64,000 nucleotides of DNA from Nageia nagi. Taxonomy: Eukaryota > Pinophyta. The notes under the pieces were generated by a model. That model worked only from the letters and a program-made list of their open reading frames with translations. It made no database searches and was not told the origin of the DNA. Within the stretch, counting starts at the first letter, position 1, and each line of letters opens with the position of its first letter. A program made the position numbers and the translations under genes. The DNA is taken from assembly GCA_050084985.1 (NCBI GenBank), contig JBITNC010000001.1:77934001-77998000 (forward strand), read 5' to 3'. Shown in pieces: positions 1 to 10,071 of this stretch.

Positions 1-477
1 TATTGTAAAGGTTATGTAATAATCTTCTAAGTAAGTTCACTAATACTTAAGGGTATCATTTGATACCTTAAGTATTTAAGTGAGTATAATAATGTAACTT
101 GTCCTACACTCCATGTCATGAGTATGCCCTTTGGGTAAAAGGATGTGCATGTCATGCTTTTGTACATTGGGTTAAAAGATGGTACAAAGAGGGATTTTGG
201 TCTATAAATAGAAGGCTCTCTCTTTGGATCATACACTAATTTGTGGAGTAAAGTTATGCTAGAGGATAGTGTTTAGGAGTTGAGATTAGGAGATTTGTAA
301 GAGTTCATATTTGAGATTAAGAGAGATCTACTTAGTGGATGTAATCCTAGTTGGAGGAACCACTTACATCTTGTGTTATCTTTGTGAGATTATTTTGTGA
401 ATTTGTTAGATGTGTATTGTGAGCTTTCATGTGATCTTGGTTGTTTAGGATTGCCTTTGTTATAGTTTAATCCCTTT
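1..477 (+). repeat. Copia-A 5' LTR, cut by the window start
   Basis: This is the right-hand part of a copia LTR whose first few bases appear to lie outside the window. It is related by eye to the LTRs at 1133-1621, 9363-9851, 19754-20236 and 59131-59628: the same short hairpin of AAGGGTATC against GATACCTTAA lies near its start, and a TATA box (TATAAATA) at 203-210 occupies the same relative place. It is followed by a methionine-tRNA type primer site, which fixes its orientation and its end. No matching 3' LTR was recognised on the far side of Copia-B. Confidence 0.75.
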
Positions 478-481
478 ATTT

Positions 482-494
482 TGTATCAGAGCAC
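482..494 (+). other. Copia-A primer binding site
   Basis: The site reads TGTATCAGAGC, one base short of the usual TGGTATCAGAGC complementary to the 3' end of initiator methionine tRNA. It sits directly after the LTR. The following bases (a GTGGAAGCTC motif, then GAGGTAAAAC and AGAAGGTATA) reappear after the primer sites of Copia-B and Copia-D, so the three leaders share an origin. Confidence 0.75.
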
Positions 495-1132
495 CTTAGA
501 AGCTCCTCTTCACATTCTTAGTGTGGAAGCTCTTTTTCAACATCTTGGTGATCCTTCTTTCTTCATCTTTCACTCTTGTTGAGGTAAAACTAAAAGAAGG
601 TATAAATTTCCTCTTCCTTAGTTATTTTATGGGTTATTGTATTATGTTACTAACATATTACTTATTTAGGAGAAGAAAGTATGAGTAACATTTTTTTTTT
701 GATTAATAACCCTCTATGTTACTTGCAATTTTTTTTAATTGCTACATTTTTTTTAAAATAAAAGGGTTAGTATACAAAATTCTATTTTGTTTACATATTG
801 GAAGTAAATTTATGTGTTAGTTCAATTTATCACAACATTTACTTAATAGCAATATATGATGTAATTTGCAATTTATACTAACTTTTTATGTTTAGTTGTA
901 TTTTTTGCTTAATATATTACTACAAAATGGAGACATGAATTTAAAAAAAAGGGGGGGTGTATTTCTTTTATTATTTTTTAATGTTATATTACAAAAGGGG
1001 GCATAATAAAAAATAGATAAGAGGGGGAACCTTATTTTAAAATAACATTATTTTTTTTTTCAACTATTGAGGTCGAATACCACCAAGTGACAACCAACCT
1101 TACACCATTGTGCCATGCTGTTGGTGCCTCCT
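495..1132 (+). other. Copia-A leader, first part
   Basis: This is noncoding AT-rich leader following the primer site, with A and T homopolymer runs around 690-760 and 940-1060 and a G run at about 951-957. The last 60 bases (about 1073-1132) are richer in G and C and belong with the minisatellite that resumes at 9852 once the inserted Copia-B is removed. No reading frame of note was seen. Confidence 0.55.
1128..1132. repeat. Target-site duplication of Copia-B, left copy (CTCCT)
   Basis: CTCCT directly precedes the TG end of the LTR at 1133, and the same five bases follow the CA end at 9851 (9852-9856). A 5-bp duplication is the normal footprint of copia integrase. It shows that 1133-9851 inserted as a unit. 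Confidence 0.93.
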
Positions 1133-1621
1133 TGTGAGAATTAGATCTACACTAATCCTCAAGGTCTTAGACTATAGGAAACTTAATCATTCAACATCTA
1201 CAAGCTAATAACACCATTCACTCAAGATAACACCAATATAAGTGGTTCCTCCCTCCTTGGGAGTACATCCACAACTAGATCTCAATTCTCAAACTATGCA
1301 CCCTCTTACTACAATTCCTTTCTCTCCTACACAAACTAGTAGAGTAATCTTACTCAAAATCTTAGTGATATTACAAGAGGAGAGGCCCACTATTTATAGC
1401 ATGAGAGCACCTCCCTAACCTCCCTTTAACCCAAGGGTAAGATTAGGGTTACAATAAATATATTACCTAACTTTAACCTACCAACTAACCACATGGTAAG
1501 GTTAAAGTTTTCATAATAAAGAATTCAATTAATCCCTTAAGGTATCTAAATATCCTTTAAGTGATTAATTGAATTTACAAGGAGTTTAGATATTCACAAT
1601 ATTTCATTACAAATTCTAACA
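1133..1621 (-). repeat. Copia-B 3' LTR
   Basis: This is 489 bp, the same length as the 5' copy at 9363-9851, and begins and ends with the inverted TG/CA dinucleotides. On the minus strand it has a TATAAATA box near 1390-1397. It is flanked by the polypurine tract inside the element and by CTCCT outside. Confidence 0.93.
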
Positions 1622-1632
1622 CTCCCCCTTAA
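1622..1632 (-). other. Copia-B polypurine tract
   Basis: On the minus strand this reads AAGGGGGAG immediately before the TG start of the 3' LTR. It is the expected RNase H-resistant primer for plus-strand DNA synthesis. Confidence 0.85.
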
Positions 1633-2372
1633 TGCAATATTGGGATAGAGCGTAGAAGAGAGAAGAGAGAGAGTAAGAGAGAGTTCTCCTCCATAGAGAT
1701 ACAAGCAGAGATGAGAACATTTACATATTTGAGAATCTTTTTGAGAACTAGTTTGAGACTCACTACATTACCATTTGACAAAATGGTTTACAATACAATC
1801 ATTAACCACAACTGGTTTCACTGTACATAGTAGTCGATCAACTTTAAGCTGACATGTGAGTCTACATGAGCTTACTTACACAAGGTGAGTAACCTGCATT
1901 TCTTAAGAAGATCCTACATGTTACAAGCAACTCATGAACAAAATTAGTTAGATGCATCATATATTCATTTTATTAATAAGAGAATCAAATAATGCCATCT
2001 TATAAATAACTGATCAATGGTGCACTATAAGTCATCACGGAGATGCCAAGCCATCACTCATAGTCACCTGTTGTATATAGACATGTGTTGATTATTAATA
2101 GAGCATAACATATAGATGACTGTACAATGCCTAAAGACACATACCAAATCTTCTCATATGAATACTTGAACAATGAAACTGATTGATCAATTATATGCTC
2201 AAAAAATTATACAACAAGTTTCTCACGCAGAACAAACTTACCACGGAGGTATAAAATGTACAAGAAGTTCCTCACACAGAGCGAACTTACCACGGAGGTA
2301 TATCATAATCAACACTATATAACAACAAAAAAAGAGCCTCTTAGAGGTGAAGTTGTCATCACTAACAAAAGT
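1633..2372 (-). other. Copia-B 3' noncoding segment with a short tandem duplication
   Basis: This lies between the last pol codon and the polypurine tract and has no reading frame of note. A unit of about 47 bp containing CTTACCACGGAGGTATA is present twice, at about 2214-2253 and 2260-2302. A GA-rich run lies at about 1648-1690. Confidence 0.6.
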
Positions 2373-3962
2373 TCAAACTTCACTCCCCCTTGAGGGCAAC
2401 TTCACCAACTCGAGAGAATCCCTAAGCTTGCTCAACTGAGCTTCAGGAAGGGGCTTGGTGAATAAATCAGTGGAGTTTACAGTAGATGGACAATACTCCA
2501 AGTGTATGATGTCATCTAGAACCTTCTCCTTGATAAAATGGGCTTGGATTTCCACATGTTTGGTTCTCTGATGGAACACAGGATTCTTAGCCAAAGAGAT
2601 AGCCGATTGATTATCTAAAGAAATAAGAGATGGGCCATTTTGCTCATACCCAATTTTGTTCAGAAGATGCCTTAGCCAAATAGCTTCCTAGGTAGCAATA
2701 GACATGGCTTGATATTCAACTTTGGTGGTAGAAAGAGTTATAGTAGGTTGCTTCTTGGAAGCCCAAGAGATAGCATGTGAACCAATGCTAAACACATATG
2801 CAGAGGTTGATTTTCTATCATCTATATCTCCCCCATAATCAGAATATGAGAACCCGAAGAGAACAATCGAGGGCACTTTGGAATACTTAAGAGCAAGATC
2901 CTTTATCCCTGCCACATACCTCAAGATTTGCTTAATAGCATTGAGGTGCTCAACATATGGTTTTTGCATGAATCGTGCCATCAGATTCACTGTAAAGGCA
3001 ATATCAGGTCGAGAGATAGTTAGATACAAAAGACTACCGATCAATTGCCTATAAGCTGTAGCATCAGCCAACTAAGAATTTGAGCTCAGAGATACAATGA
3101 TTCTAGGAGAAATAGGTATTGCAGCATATCTACACTCCATTCCAAACTTTTGCAAGATGTCTGATATATACTTAGATTGACTAACATAAGTACAATATTT
3201 GTGTTGGTATACTTGCATCCCAAGATAGTAACGCAATAGACCTAGATTAATCATTTCAAATGTTACCTTTAGTTTGGATATGCACTCTTAGATGATTTAA
3301 ATATGATTTCTAGTTATGAGAAGATCATCCACATAAAGGAGAATTAAGACCATGTCTTTTCCTTGATTGAGTACATAGAGATCTGAGTCAGAGAAGCACT
3401 TGGAAAAACCAATATCTGCAAAGAATCCTGAAATTTTCTTGTACCATGCTCTAGGTGCTTGCTTAAGTCCATACAAAGACTTCTTTAGCTTGCACACAAA
3501 AGACTCTTTACCTTCTAGAATAAATCCTTCTGGTTGATTCATATAGATTTCTACATCCAATTCACCATTGAGAAATGCACTCTTGACATCAAGTTGAAAA
3601 AATTTCCATCCTTGAGCTGCAAAAAGAGCAAGGATTATCCTGACAGTAGGCATCTTGGCCACAGGAGCAAAGGTTTCCTCATAATCAATACCATATTTCT
3701 AAGCAAATCCTTTGGCCACTAACCTTGCTTTGTATTTTTCAATTTCTCCATCAGAATTGTACTTGACCTTGTATATCCATTCATTTCCAATCATATTTTT
3801 TTTATTGGGATAAGGAACCAAATCCCAAGTTTCATTTTTCATGAGCGCCTCATACTCAACTTTCATAGCTTCCATCCAACACTCTTTCTTGGAAGCTTCT
3901 TTGAAGGTCGATGGCTCATTCTTATTATCAATTTTGGCAAATAAAGATTTATTCAAGGTCAT
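2373..3962 (-). pseudogene. Copia-B reverse transcriptase and RNase H (broken)
   Basis: Translated on the minus strand this gives the copia RT and RNase H in order. It starts with the conserved entry region (WMEAMKVEYEAL, then KARLVAKGFA), then DVKSAFLNGELD, SLYGLKQAPRAWY and the catalytic YVDD box in ILLYVDDLLI (about 3300-3330). Next come YYLGMQV, the SLLYLTISRPDIAF connection and an RNase H with DRKSTSAYVF and TKHVEIQAHFIKEKV. Stops interrupt it near 3675, 3297 and 3072, and the RNase H frame has another stop near 2685. The polymerase is recognisable along its whole length but cannot be made as one protein. Confidence 0.93.
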
Positions 3963-3983
3963 ACTCCTTGTAATTCTTTGAGC

Positions 3984-5404
3984 TAGAGAATTTTACTCTT
4001 GTGGTGACTTCCCTACATTATCTTCCAACCAGTTAGGTGCAAGCAAAGAATCATCTGAATCAAACACCTCAGCATGAGAAGTCGTATCCTTAGGAAGTTC
4101 ATTAAACTTGACATCCCTAGAAATAAAGACTATTTTATGGGATGAGGAGTAGAGCCTGTAACCTTTATGCTGATTATCATACCCCACAAAGATGCATTTT
4201 TCTAATCTTTTATCCAACTTCTTTCTTTTCTCTGAGGTAATGAAGGCAAATGCATCACAACCGAAGACTCTAAAGTGTGAGATGTTAGGTTTCTTTCCTG
4301 TCCATGCTTCATATGGAGTTTTACCTTCAACTACTTTAGTAGGACACCTATTTAGGGTGTGAATAGCAGTGTGAATAGCTTCACCCCATAAGAAACTAGG
4401 AAGGTTACCCAACATGCACCTTGCCATTTCCATAATGGTTCGATTCTTCCTTTCAACAACTCCATTTTGTTGAGGGGTGTAAGGGATTGTGAATTACCGC
4501 TTGATCCCATGTTTAACATAATAGTCATTAAACTCATTGCTATTATACTCACCCCCATTATCAGATCTCAGCATCTTGATCTTAAAATTAGTTTGATTTT
4601 CAACAAGAGCCTTGAAGTCTTTAAACCTATCAAAAGTTTGATCCTTATGCTCAAGTAGATAACCAAATGTCATCTTGCTGAAGTCATCAATGAAGGTCAG
4701 AACATAAGAAGCTCCCCTAAAGACTTAGTCTGAAATGGACCCATCAAATATGAATGCACAAGCTGAAGAGGATGAGTAGCCCGAGTTGCCTTATCTTTTT
4801 CAAACTTTTGCCTATTCATCTTTCCTAGAATGCACCTTTCATAGAGACCAATTATGGGTGAAATATTAGGTAAACCTTCTACAAGTTCTTGATTTTTCAT
4901 ATCTTGAATACTCTTGTGGTTAAGGTGCCCTAATCATTGATGCCAAAGATTACCCTTTGAACAAACATTTGCAGCAAGACACATCTTTGAAGGAACTTGA
5001 TCCACAATATAAAGGTCATCCTTTACTAATCCTTTCATCAAGGTGGTAAGTCCTTTCTTAACACACCAGGAGTGTGAGGTAAACTCAAATGAGTATCCTT
5101 TCCTTGTAATCTGAATTATGGAGATAAGATTCATCCTTAGTTTAGGCACATAAAAGACATTATCAAGAACCTTTCCATGAATCTTCACACTCCCTATTCC
5201 TTGAACATCAAGGACTGAATTATCACCTATCACAACTGCATCCTTCTTGTACTTATGAAAGTTTTCAAACTTATCTTTTTCATAACACATGTGATTAGTG
5301 CATCCTGAATCAATAATCCAATCATTTGAAATAGTTTGAGTCACTGAGTAGTAGGCAACAGTAGCAGCATGCTTGTTCTTCTTTTTATTATAGAAAATTT
5401 TCAC
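3984..5404 (-). pseudogene. Copia-B protease and integrase (broken)
   Basis: The minus-strand reading begins with the retropepsin active site in WIIDSGCTNHM (about 5300-5320). It continues through the GAG-pre-integrase zinc region (LWHQ, then LGHLN) into the integrase core. The second catalytic Asp (RSDNGGEY) and the Glu (QQNGVVERKNRT) are present. The first Asp, expected in H-S-D-L-x-G-P, is Tyr (HSYLMGP, about 4735-4750). The C-terminal part has FGCDAFAFI and FVGYDNQHKGYRLY, typical of copia. Stops fall near 4933 and 4490. With the first metal ligand changed, the enzyme would be dead even if the frame were whole. Confidence 0.92.
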
Positions 5405-6285
5405 ATTTGCATTTCCCTTGCCTTTTTCAGAATTTTTTTTTTACGATAATCATACTCTTTGTGACCAAAGATGCCACAAAAGTTACAATTTCCATCAAAC
5501 TTTTCCTTAGGTGTTGGATTGCTTGATCCAGCTTTGTCATTCCTTTGGTTGAAGTTGCCATTATTATTGCCCTTTTTCTCATGCTTCCTGAAGGTAGATG
5601 AGGATTTGTTATCTTTGAATTTATAATGTCTGAACTTCTTCTTGAAAGGAGTTTTGGTTGCTCCTAGAGCAATGCTTTTGTCCTTTGGAGAAAAGTTCAA
5701 CATTTTCTTATTCAAAGTTTCCTCATGCTTCAGAAGGAGTCTAGAAAGGTTATCAAGAGAGATGACATCTTCTTCATCATCGAGCCTAGTTTCCATAACC
5801 GTGACAAAGTTACTAAACTTTGTATAAAGGCTTTGAAGAATGATGAAGACCATGAACTCATCATTGATCCAGTTGCACCCACAACCAACCAGTTATGTCC
5901 TGAGGTCAATGATTTTGGTCAAGTAAATAGAAGCACTTTCATCTTCACCTTGACGATATTGCAAGAACTTTTGTAAAATAGTGAACCTCCTTGAAAATTT
6001 TGACCCAAGGTAAATTTTATTTAGCCTATCCCAAGCTTCCTTTGCTGATGTTGAAGAAGAGATCATGAGAAGTACGTCATCTAAAACTACATGATAAATC
6101 ATTGAAGTTGCTAACTCATTCTTTGAGTTGTAGATTTCAAGAGCCTTCTCATCTATAGGAGCAACTAAGTCTTCATTAACTATCTGCCACAACTTCCTTA
6201 CTTGTAACTCAGCTTTCATATGAGGTTCCCATATGCTGAAGTTGGAACAATCGAGTATATGCTTGGGTATGAAGGTTTTAACCAT
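5400..6285 (-). pseudogene. Copia-B gag (broken)
   Basis: The start at 6285 is chosen because it aligns with the gag start of Copia-D (AATGGTT context). The N-terminal gag half has NFSIWEPHMKAEL and the motif SSTSAKEAWDRL, typical of copia gag (UBN2-type). A TAA near 5892 replaces the CAA Gln codon of Copia-D. The frame then continues to the zinc knuckle, which reads CNFCGIFGHKEYDY, so the last Cys of CX2CX4HX4C has become Tyr. Just after it an A run produces a frameshift into the protease frame. Most other differences from Copia-D are single substitutions. Confidence 0.93.
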
Positions 6286-7970
6286 TGCTACACAAAAGTA
6301 AATAAGCAAGAAGAATGAATAAATTTCTACAATTTACCATCTATACAAATCAAACATTGATAAGTAAACATGTCCCACATGTGCAAACTTATAAACCAAT
6401 ATCCGTAGAAGGATAAAGTTGAGGTTGTTTTCTTGTATAGAATTAGGCCTTCACCTGGATGCCCGCAAAGTGGAGCCCAAGTACTACCAGTCCTCAACCA
6501 GTTCACCTTGGTCAGTAATATACTCTCTCAAGGAGAAGTACCAACTATTTTCCAAGGATCTGATGTATCTTGGACCAACCATTTTAATTATCTTGTTTAA
6601 GGTTTTCAAGTTTTCCTCCTAGGTTATCAGGATAATCCCTGAATGGATGTGCGGACATGTGGTATCACTACACACATGCCTGTCCACCTAATAGAGTTAT
6701 GTCCAATCCAACAGAGGTCTTAGGGGCAATTTAGATGAATTTACCACCACTTGGTTCTTCGAACTAAAAAGGCTCCAGTTTGCCCTACCCTCCCCTCGTG
6801 GCTCCCCAAACAAGTCATGTTGTAGAAAAGTACATGCGAATGTGTTCATTTTAGGGGTTACTTTCAATATTTTGCATTTTGCAAGTATAAAACAATTATG
6901 CAAAAATATAAAGTAAAGTATTAAAAATACATCATCCACAAGAACTTGAAATATAAGAGTCCAATGGGTTTTGTACTAACCCCTAAAGGACATTTTTACA
7001 TTTTACATACTTACTCAAGTTCATAAATTCATTCAACACTTTAATGAATTTAAAAAGGCTAAGTCCTACTTAGCATTTAATCCATTCATTGATTTTAAAA
7101 AAAATTGCATAAGTTCTATACTTAGCATGAATTCATTTTTAAATGTTCTAAGTCCTACTCATGACTAGTAAAAAGAAATGCCATAAATCACTTAGCAAAG
7201 AATGCATAGGGTTTATTCATAACTTAACATTTAATGAATAAGTCCATTCATACTTGGCATAAATCATGAATTCATAAACAATGCTTAAGTCCTACTTTAG
7301 CATTAGTTTAAGCATTTAGAGAATTAAAAAAATGCATAAGTTAAGCATTAACAAACTTGACATTTAATGACTTCAAAAAAGGCACTAAATTCTCTCTTTT
7401 TTAAGGTTTTATCCCTAAAACTTGCAAAAAAAAATTAGTAGGTATAGCATACTTAACTTAAATATTTATCCTTCAAAGATAACATACTTAGATTACCTTA
7501 GCAAATTTTTACTAAAAAAGTTTTGCCTAAGTAAATTACCATAATTAGAGAAAAAAAAAATTATACTCCAAAATATCCTCCATGTGCCACATTTTCCAAA
7601 AAAAATTGGAATAGCATTTAAGAGTAATGATGCATAATGTATAAAGGAGATGGCTTGCAAGCAAAGAAAAAATAAATGCCTACCAAAGAAGGATATATTT
7701 TCTTCTAGAGAGCTTGCAAGTATTAATGAAAAAGAAGGAGACCTATGCATAGTTAATGCTACTTTTACCTAAGCACTCAAAGTAAAAAAAAAAGGTACTC
7801 CAAGTAAAAAAAAATAAATGCTTTTAGGTAAAATAGTGATGGCTACCCTTCCCTTACCAAGAAGGAGAATACGTTGCTTGTGCATGTGTATTTAAGAATA
7901 TGCAAGTAGTTAACAAAAAAATTAAATGCACAAAGAAGAAGAAAAAAAAGGAAACCTCCAACTTTAATCT
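6286..7970 (-). other. Copia-B leader, gag-proximal part
   Basis: This is noncoding leader between the SMT2 cargo and gag. It contains a block at about 6417-6726 that is nearly the same as 62570-62885 in Copia-D. It also contains an arm at about 6961-7330 that is a diverged homologue of the Copia-D inverted-repeat arms (shared start CTAACCCCTAAAGGAC), followed by AT-rich DNA with many A runs. The last part before the cargo (about 7860-7950) shares AATATGCAAGTAGT and an A-rich stretch with 60690-60780 of Copia-D, next to its own cargo. Confidence 0.6.
6649..6687 (-). promoter_or_regulatory. Predicted hairpin in the conserved Copia-B leader block
   Basis: In the sense orientation of the element, GTGGAC pairs with GTCCGCAC (one bulged base) and ATGTG pairs with CACAT, with an internal AGGC and a loop of about 11 bases. 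The same hairpin is present in Copia-D (62621-62660). The fold was worked out by eye, and a packaging or translation role is only a guess. Confidence 0.45.
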
Positions 7971-8017
7971 AAGACAAGGAGGGCAACGTTAAGGAGAAGA
8001 TGTAGAGGGAGGAGAAG

Positions 8018-8900
8018 AGGGTTGCATAGGAGGTGGATGACAATTACAAAGAGTACTCTGCCTTCTTTGAAAAGCTGAAAGAGATCAGGATCGAGAAGAT
8101 GGAGAATGTCTTGAAGCTTGTGGACACCTTCTACAATCTGGTGATCGATATTTATGAGTGGGGTTGGGGTCAAAGCTTCCACTTCTCACCAGCTCTGCAT
8201 GGCAAGTCACATAAGGAGTAAATGCACCTCCATGAGGTGAAGGTTGCAGATCTACTAGGGATCCATTGGGGTGACCAGGTGCTTGATGCCAGATGCAAAG
8301 TGGGTGACCCAATGCGTGCCATCACTACTCACTTGGGTGGCAATGTTGTGGGCATCACCATCAATGACTACCAAGTGGAGCATGCCCGCAGCCATAATAA
8401 GAAGGCTGGCCTCGATGGCCTCTATGAGGTCATCTATGGTAACTTCATCCACATGCCCTTCGCTAATAACACCTTCGATACTGCTTACTCCATCGAGGCC
8501 ACATGCCATGCCCCTTACCTGGAGGAAGTCTATGCTGAGATCTACCATGTCCTCAAGCCCAAGCACTTCTATGTCACATACAAGTGGGTTACCACCCCCA
8601 AGTACAACCCCGACAATGCCCAACACTGCGATATCATCCACGGCATCGAGCACGGAGATGCCTTGCCTAGCCTCTGCAACTATACCCAGATTGTGGAAAC
8701 CACCAAGAGCATGGGATTCAAAGTTTTGGAGGAGGACTTGGCTTTGCCACCTACCCTACCTTGGTGGAAGCATCTTAAGATGGGCCACTTTGCCTACTAC
8801 CGCAACCACCTTGTGATAGCGTTGCTATCATTCCTCGACATCGCCCCACAGGGGGGAGTTGATGTCCACAAGATGCTCTTCAAGATAACTAATTTCTTCT
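8018..8900 (+). pseudogene. SMT2-type sterol C24-methyltransferase fragment captured in the Copia-B leader
   Basis: A single plus-strand frame from about 8030 to 8897, broken only by a TAA at 8219-8221, matches the SMT2 class of plant sterol methyltransferases (24-methylenelophenol methyltransferase; S-adenosylmethionine donor, phytosterol side-chain ethylation). It covers roughly residues 50-330 of an enzyme of about 360 residues. Sterol-binding regions survive: YEWGWGQSFHFSP, IEATCHAP, and YKWVTT where YEWVTT is usual. The SAM-binding motif has decayed from LDxGCGxGG to LDARCKVGD, so it could not bind SAM normally. The N-terminal membrane segment and the last 40 or so residues are missing. 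It is richer in G and C than its surroundings and lies antisense to the retrotransposon. Lack of introns proves little, because SMT2 genes are intronless in Arabidopsis. Confidence 0.92.
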
Positions 8901-9348
8901 TTTTTTAAAAATGTTTATATATATAAATATATATAAAGTTGCAAATAAAATAAAATTGAAATTTCTCCCTCTCACAAAAGAAATTACCCATTTTTATTAA
9001 CAAAAAAAGGTTAAAAAAAATTATCTTCTCCATAAGATAGAAAAAAAATTCCTCAACTTAATTTTTGTATACCATCCTCTTAAATAATGAGCAAATAAGC
9101 AATTTGCAAAAAAAAGCTATTCACAAAAGAGGTTAGTATCAAAAATTATTAATCATATTTAGCTCAACAATAGTCAACATATAGCACACAATATGTTAGT
9201 AGTAAAATACAATTATTCATTAATTAACCAAGAAGGTAAAAAATGTATACCTTCTATTATGTTTTACCTCAACAATGTAAGAAGATGAAAAATGGAGACC
9301 TCCAAATTCAAGAAGTTTCAAAGAATGTTGAAGGAGCTTCCACACCAA
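8901..9348 (-). other. Copia-B leader, LTR-proximal part
   Basis: This is AT-rich noncoding leader between the primer site and the cargo. A (TA)-rich stretch lies at about 8913-8935, right beside the end of the SMT2 fragment. The first 100 bases after the primer site (minus strand) share GTGGAAGCTCC and GAGGTAAAAC with Copia-A and Copia-D. Confidence 0.6.
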
Positions 9349-9360
9349 GTTCTGATACCA
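9349..9360 (-). other. Copia-B primer binding site
   Basis: The minus strand reads TGGTATCAGAAC two bases inside the 5' LTR. It is one base off the consensus complementary to initiator methionine tRNA. Confidence 0.9.
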
Positions 9361-9362
9361 AA

Positions 9363-9851
9363 TGATGGAATTAGATCTACACTAATCCTCAAGGTCCAAG
9401 ACTATAGGAAACTTAATCATTCAACATCTACAAGATAATAACACCATTTACACAAGATAACACCAATATAAGTGGTTCCTCCCTCCTTGGAAGTACATCC
9501 ACAACTAGATCTCAATTCTCAAACTATGCACCCTCTTACTACAATTCCTTTCTCTCCTACACAAACTAGTAGAGTAATCTTACTCAAAATCTTAGTGATA
9601 TTACAAGAGGAGAGGCCCTCTATTTATAGCATGAGAGCACCTCCGTAACCTCCCTTTAACCCAAGGGTAAGGTTAGGGTTACAATAAATATATTACCTAA
9701 CTTTAACCTACCAACTAACCACATGGTAAGGTCAAAGTTTACATAATAAAGAATTCAATTAATCCCTTAAGGTATCTAAATATCCTTTAAGTGATTAATT
9801 GAATTTACAAGGATTTTAGATATTCACAATATTTCATTACAAATTCTAACA
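9363..9851 (-). repeat. Copia-B 5' LTR
   Basis: This is 489 bp, the same length as the 3' LTR, beginning TGTTAGAATTTG on the minus strand and ending CA. The minus-strand TATA box TATAAATA lies at about 9622-9629. It differs from the 3' copy by scattered substitutions and by a short cluster at its 3' tip. Confidence 0.94.
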
Positions 9852-9856
9852 CTCCT
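9852..9856. repeat. Target-site duplication of Copia-B, right copy (CTCCT)
   Basis: This is the second copy of CTCCT, directly after the end of the minus-strand LTR at 9851. It is also the first unit of the 22-bp minisatellite, so the element landed inside or at the edge of that repeat. Confidence 0.93.
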
Positions 9857-10071
9857 CAACCCTCAGACCTGTAGCTCCTCTACCTATGACCTATTGCTCC
9901 TCTACTTGTGGCCTATCACTCCTCTACCCATGGCCTACAGCTCATCCAACTATGACCTATTGCTCCCTTTCTTGTGACCCATCGCTCCTTCTCTCATAGC
10001 TTGTTGCTCATCCACCCGTGGCCTACAACTCCCTTGCTTGCGACTTACCATTCCTCCACCTATGGCATGCC
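9852..10071. repeat. Minisatellite, exact 22-bp period, ten units
   Basis: Ten successive 22-bp units can be laid out without gaps: 9852-9873, 9874-9895, 9896-9917, and so on to 10050-10071. The core resembles GCTCCTCTACCTATGACCTATT, with heavy substitution between units. The period is kept exactly while the sequence drifts. It is much richer in C and G than its flanks, and Copia-B inserted into its first unit. Weaker relatives continue to about 10135. The period is not a multiple of three, so it does not look like a coding repeat. Confidence 0.85.

Larger units (their letters stand above)
1133..9851 (-). mobile_element. Copia-B, complete Ty1/copia LTR retrotransposon carrying an SMT2 fragment
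   Basis: This 8719-bp element lies on the minus strand. It has two 489-bp LTRs with TG...CA ends, a perfect 5-bp target duplication, a methionine primer site (9349-9360), a polypurine tract (1622-1632) and gag-protease-integrase-RT-RNase H in copia order. The LTRs differ at roughly 15-20 positions by eye (about 3-4 percent), so the insertion is fairly recent for this window. Stops and frameshifts in gag-pol and a lost integrase aspartate mean it cannot now move on its own. Its leader contains an antisense fragment of a host sterol methyltransferase gene. The gag is close to that of Copia-D, so the two belong to one family. Confidence 0.95.

Noticed and set aside
6697-6939. Short minus-strand frame at the edge of the conserved leader block
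   Set aside because: It is not conserved as a frame in Copia-D.
8255-8816. Long open frames in other frames and on the minus strand over the SMT2 fragment
   Set aside because: They overlap the clear SMT2 reading and match nothing; GC-rich coding DNA often leaves such side frames open.
8018-8900. Calling the SMT2 piece a processed (mRNA-derived) copy because it has no introns
   Set aside because: SMT2-type genes are intronless in Arabidopsis, so the absence of introns is not informative, and no poly(A) tail was seen at the right end.
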